From: an uncultured Flavobacteriales bacterium
GTDB taxonomy: Bacteria > Bacteroidota > Bacteroidia > Flavobacteriales > Vicingaceae
Reading direction: 5' to 3'
DNA: 8,279 nucleotides
NCBI GenBank assembly: GCA_913052515.1
Contig: CAJXFJ010000056.1
Coordinates: 1-8,279 of the forward strand
The notes under the pieces: generated by a model
What the model was told of the DNA's origin: nothing
The model's input: only the letters and a program-made list of their open reading frames with translations
Databases searched by the model: none
Shown here: piece after piece, positions 7,319 to 8,279 of the stretch
Numbering within the stretch: position 1 is the first letter of the stretch
How the letters are laid out: every line of letters begins with the position of its first letter
Position numbers and translations under genes: made by a program

Positions 7319-7879
7319 ATGGTATTTGAAAAAGTAAGCTACGAAGCCGCTTCAGAGGAAGTGAAAGCAATTTATGATGAAACAATGAAGGAGATGAATA
7401 TTCCCTTTGTTTTAAATTGGTTTAAGTGTCAAGGTAATAATGCAGAATTATTAAGAGGAAATTGGGAAAAGTTAAAATCAGTTATGCTTAGAGGTAGTAT
7501 ACCCATGATTTTAAAACAGTTGATTATTTATAACATTTCAAAAGAAAGAGGGTGTGAATATTGTGCTCAAGCTCATGGAGTTATGGCCGACAGTATGAGT
7601 TCGGCATTAAATGATAATCCTGATTTCAGAGTAACAGAAAACATGGACTCAACGAGTATTCCACCTTCTTATAAAGCGGCTATTCGAATTATCACAAATT
7701 CAGCTTTAAATCCTGCTTCCACTTCTGAAGATGATTTTGAAGCGCTTCAAGATGAAGGCTTTTCAGATGATGAAATTCAAGAATTATTCGCGCATGCTGA
7801 TTTGGTTAACATGCTAAATACAGTGGCTGATATTTCAGGAATCAAGCTTGATAATGAGCTAATGGAAGCGCAAATGTAA
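7319..7879 (+). CDS. Carboxymuconolactone decarboxylase / AhpD-like CxxC protein
   Basis: A 186-residue, all-helical, probably cytoplasmic protein of the carboxymuconolactone decarboxylase (CMD)/AhpD-like superfamily. The redox core GCEYCAQAHG gives C79-x-x-C82-x-x-x-H86, as in AhpD-type alkylhydroperoxidases. The C-terminal FSDDEIQELFAHADLVNMLNTVAD resembles the family's helix that ends with a conserved Asn and Asp. In AhpD a catalytic Glu lies 12 residues before the first Cys. Here that position is Gln67, so the proton relay differs or is lost. There is no signal peptide. The ATG is preceded by an A-rich leader and a -7-like box. The next gene starts 2 nt after the stop, suggesting a joint unit with a sensor. 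The most likely role is a thiol-based peroxidase or reductase, or a redox sensor; substrate unknown. Classical carboxymuconolactone decarboxylation is unlikely because no ring-cleavage pathway genes are nearby. Confidence 0.82.
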   Translation: MVFEKVSYEAASEEVKAIYDETMKEMNIPFVLNWFKCQGNNAELLRGNWEKLKSVMLRGSIPMILKQLIIYNISKERGCEYCAQAHGVMADSMSSALNDNPDFRVTENMDSTSIPPSYKAAIRIITNSALNPASTSEDDFEALQDEGFSDDEIQELFAHADLVNMLNTVADISGIKLDNELMEAQM

Positions 7880-7881
7880 AC

Positions 7882-8279
7882 ATGTCTAAAGCCCCTTTAG
7901 ATTTAATTTCTAACCGAGTTCGTTATGAATCGGTTGCAAAAATGGCTAGCGAGGTTAGTTCTGCTAGTCATTTAAATGACATTGAAAAAGCACTGCAACG
8001 ACACTCTAAGTTCGTTGTCAGTGCTTTTCAGTTTGTCTATTGCTTTATTCTTGAGAATCAAGTTGTTTCATTTTCTTTCAATAAACAATTTGATTTACCC
8101 TTAAAGCAAATACTCAATTCTTATGACTCTTCTTTAGAGCGACCTCAAATATTCTCTAAGCAAGATGATCTTGATGAAATCAGTGAATTACTGTTTCAAA
8201 ATGAAAAGGTAAGCTCAGTAATTCGAGTTTGTAATAAAAGTGAACAAAAGAATTACTTGGTCCATTTTGCATCTAAAGA
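7882..8279 (+). CDS. N-terminal part of a probable GAF-type sensor protein (truncated by window end)
   Basis: An open frame of 132 codons that starts at ATG 7882, 2 nt after the AhpD-like gene, and runs off the right edge without a stop. The protein begins MSKAPLDLISNRVRYESVAK, followed by MASEVSSASHLNDIEKALQ. This pattern of an amphipathic helix, a short 'SxAxxLxDI' turn and a second helix is typical of the entry into GAF domains in bacterial sensors. Alternating hydrophobic strands follow (FVVSAFQFVYCFIL, QVVSFSF) and then a second helical part. Soluble so far: no membrane helix or signal peptide. The output domain lies beyond the window; a histidine kinase, SpoIIE-like phosphatase or nucleotide cyclase would all fit. 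The GAF call rests on pattern recognition only. A striking palindrome lies within codons 35-49. Confidence 0.6.
   Translation, partial: MSKAPLDLISNRVRYESVAKMASEVSSASHLNDIEKALQRHSKFVVSAFQFVYCFILENQVVSFSFNKQFDLPLKQILNSYDSSLERPQIFSKQDDLDEISELLFQNEKVSSVIRVCNKSEQKNYLVHFASK
7986..8028. repeat. Near-perfect 43-nt palindrome inside a coding sequence
   Basis: AAAAGCACTG (7986-7995) pairs with CAGTGCTTTT (8019-8028), CAACGA (7996-8001) with TCGTTG (8012-8017), and ACT (8003-8005) with AGT (8009-8011). This gives 19 base pairs with only two single-base bulges (C8002 and T8018) and a CTA loop. The A-tract/T-tract ends resemble a bidirectional intrinsic terminator, but the T-run is only four bases before a C. 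The segment is translated as part of the sensor's N-terminal helix and first strand. Confidence 0.75.

Noticed and set aside
7986..8028. The palindrome as the true terminator of the AhpD-like gene, with the downstream frame being spurious
   Set aside because: The downstream frame stays open for 132 codons, starts 2 nt after the previous stop and shows GAF-like helix and strand patterning on both sides of the palindrome. The T-run is only four bases long.
7986..8028. The palindrome as a XerCD dif site
   Set aside because: dif sites are about 28 bp with two 11-bp arms around a 6-bp centre and a characteristic TTATG/CGCATAA-like core. This sequence is longer, has a 3-nt loop and lacks that core.

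Overview
The window looks like chromosome of a member of the Bacteroidota, most likely a marine or Cytophagia-type lineage. Genes are AT-rich with short spacers and almost no recognisable Shine-Dalgarno sites. Several starts lie just downstream of octamers matching the Bacteroidota -7 box TAnnTTTG. The protein set (bifunctional RibBA, a membrane-anchored EEP hydrolase, a four-gene ABC exporter) fits that phylum. This placement comes from reading the sequence; no database was searched.

Layout: the Holliday-junction resolvase-like gene ruvX runs leftward at the left edge and diverges from ribBA (riboflavin synthesis) across a spacer of about 100 bp that holds a promoter for each. A membrane-anchored endonuclease/exonuclease/phosphatase (EEP) family gene follows ribBA closely and starts with TTG. 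After a spacer of about 78 bp comes a tight four-gene exporter operon: a MacB-type ATPase, two tandem paralogous MacB/FtsX-type permeases, and a MacA/HlyD-type periplasmic adaptor. No outer-membrane channel gene is present. A weak possible terminator and an exact TAnnTTTG box separate this operon from a second unit: a carboxymuconolactone decarboxylase/AhpD-like CxxC protein, followed 2 nt later by the 5' part of a probable GAF-type sensor gene that runs off the right end.

Most of the window is conventional chromosomal content, and I see no mobile element, CRISPR array, rRNA or tRNA. The most unusual points are: (i) a near-perfect 43-nt palindrome (19 bp stem, two single-base bulges, 3-nt loop) inside the coding sequence of the partial sensor gene; (ii) a Gln where AhpD enzymes have their relay Glu, in the CxxC protein; (iii) a canonical ruvX promoter placed so close to the ATG that the transcript may be leaderless; and (iv) the duplicated permease pair, whose 3' ends share a 33-bp segment with only two mismatches.
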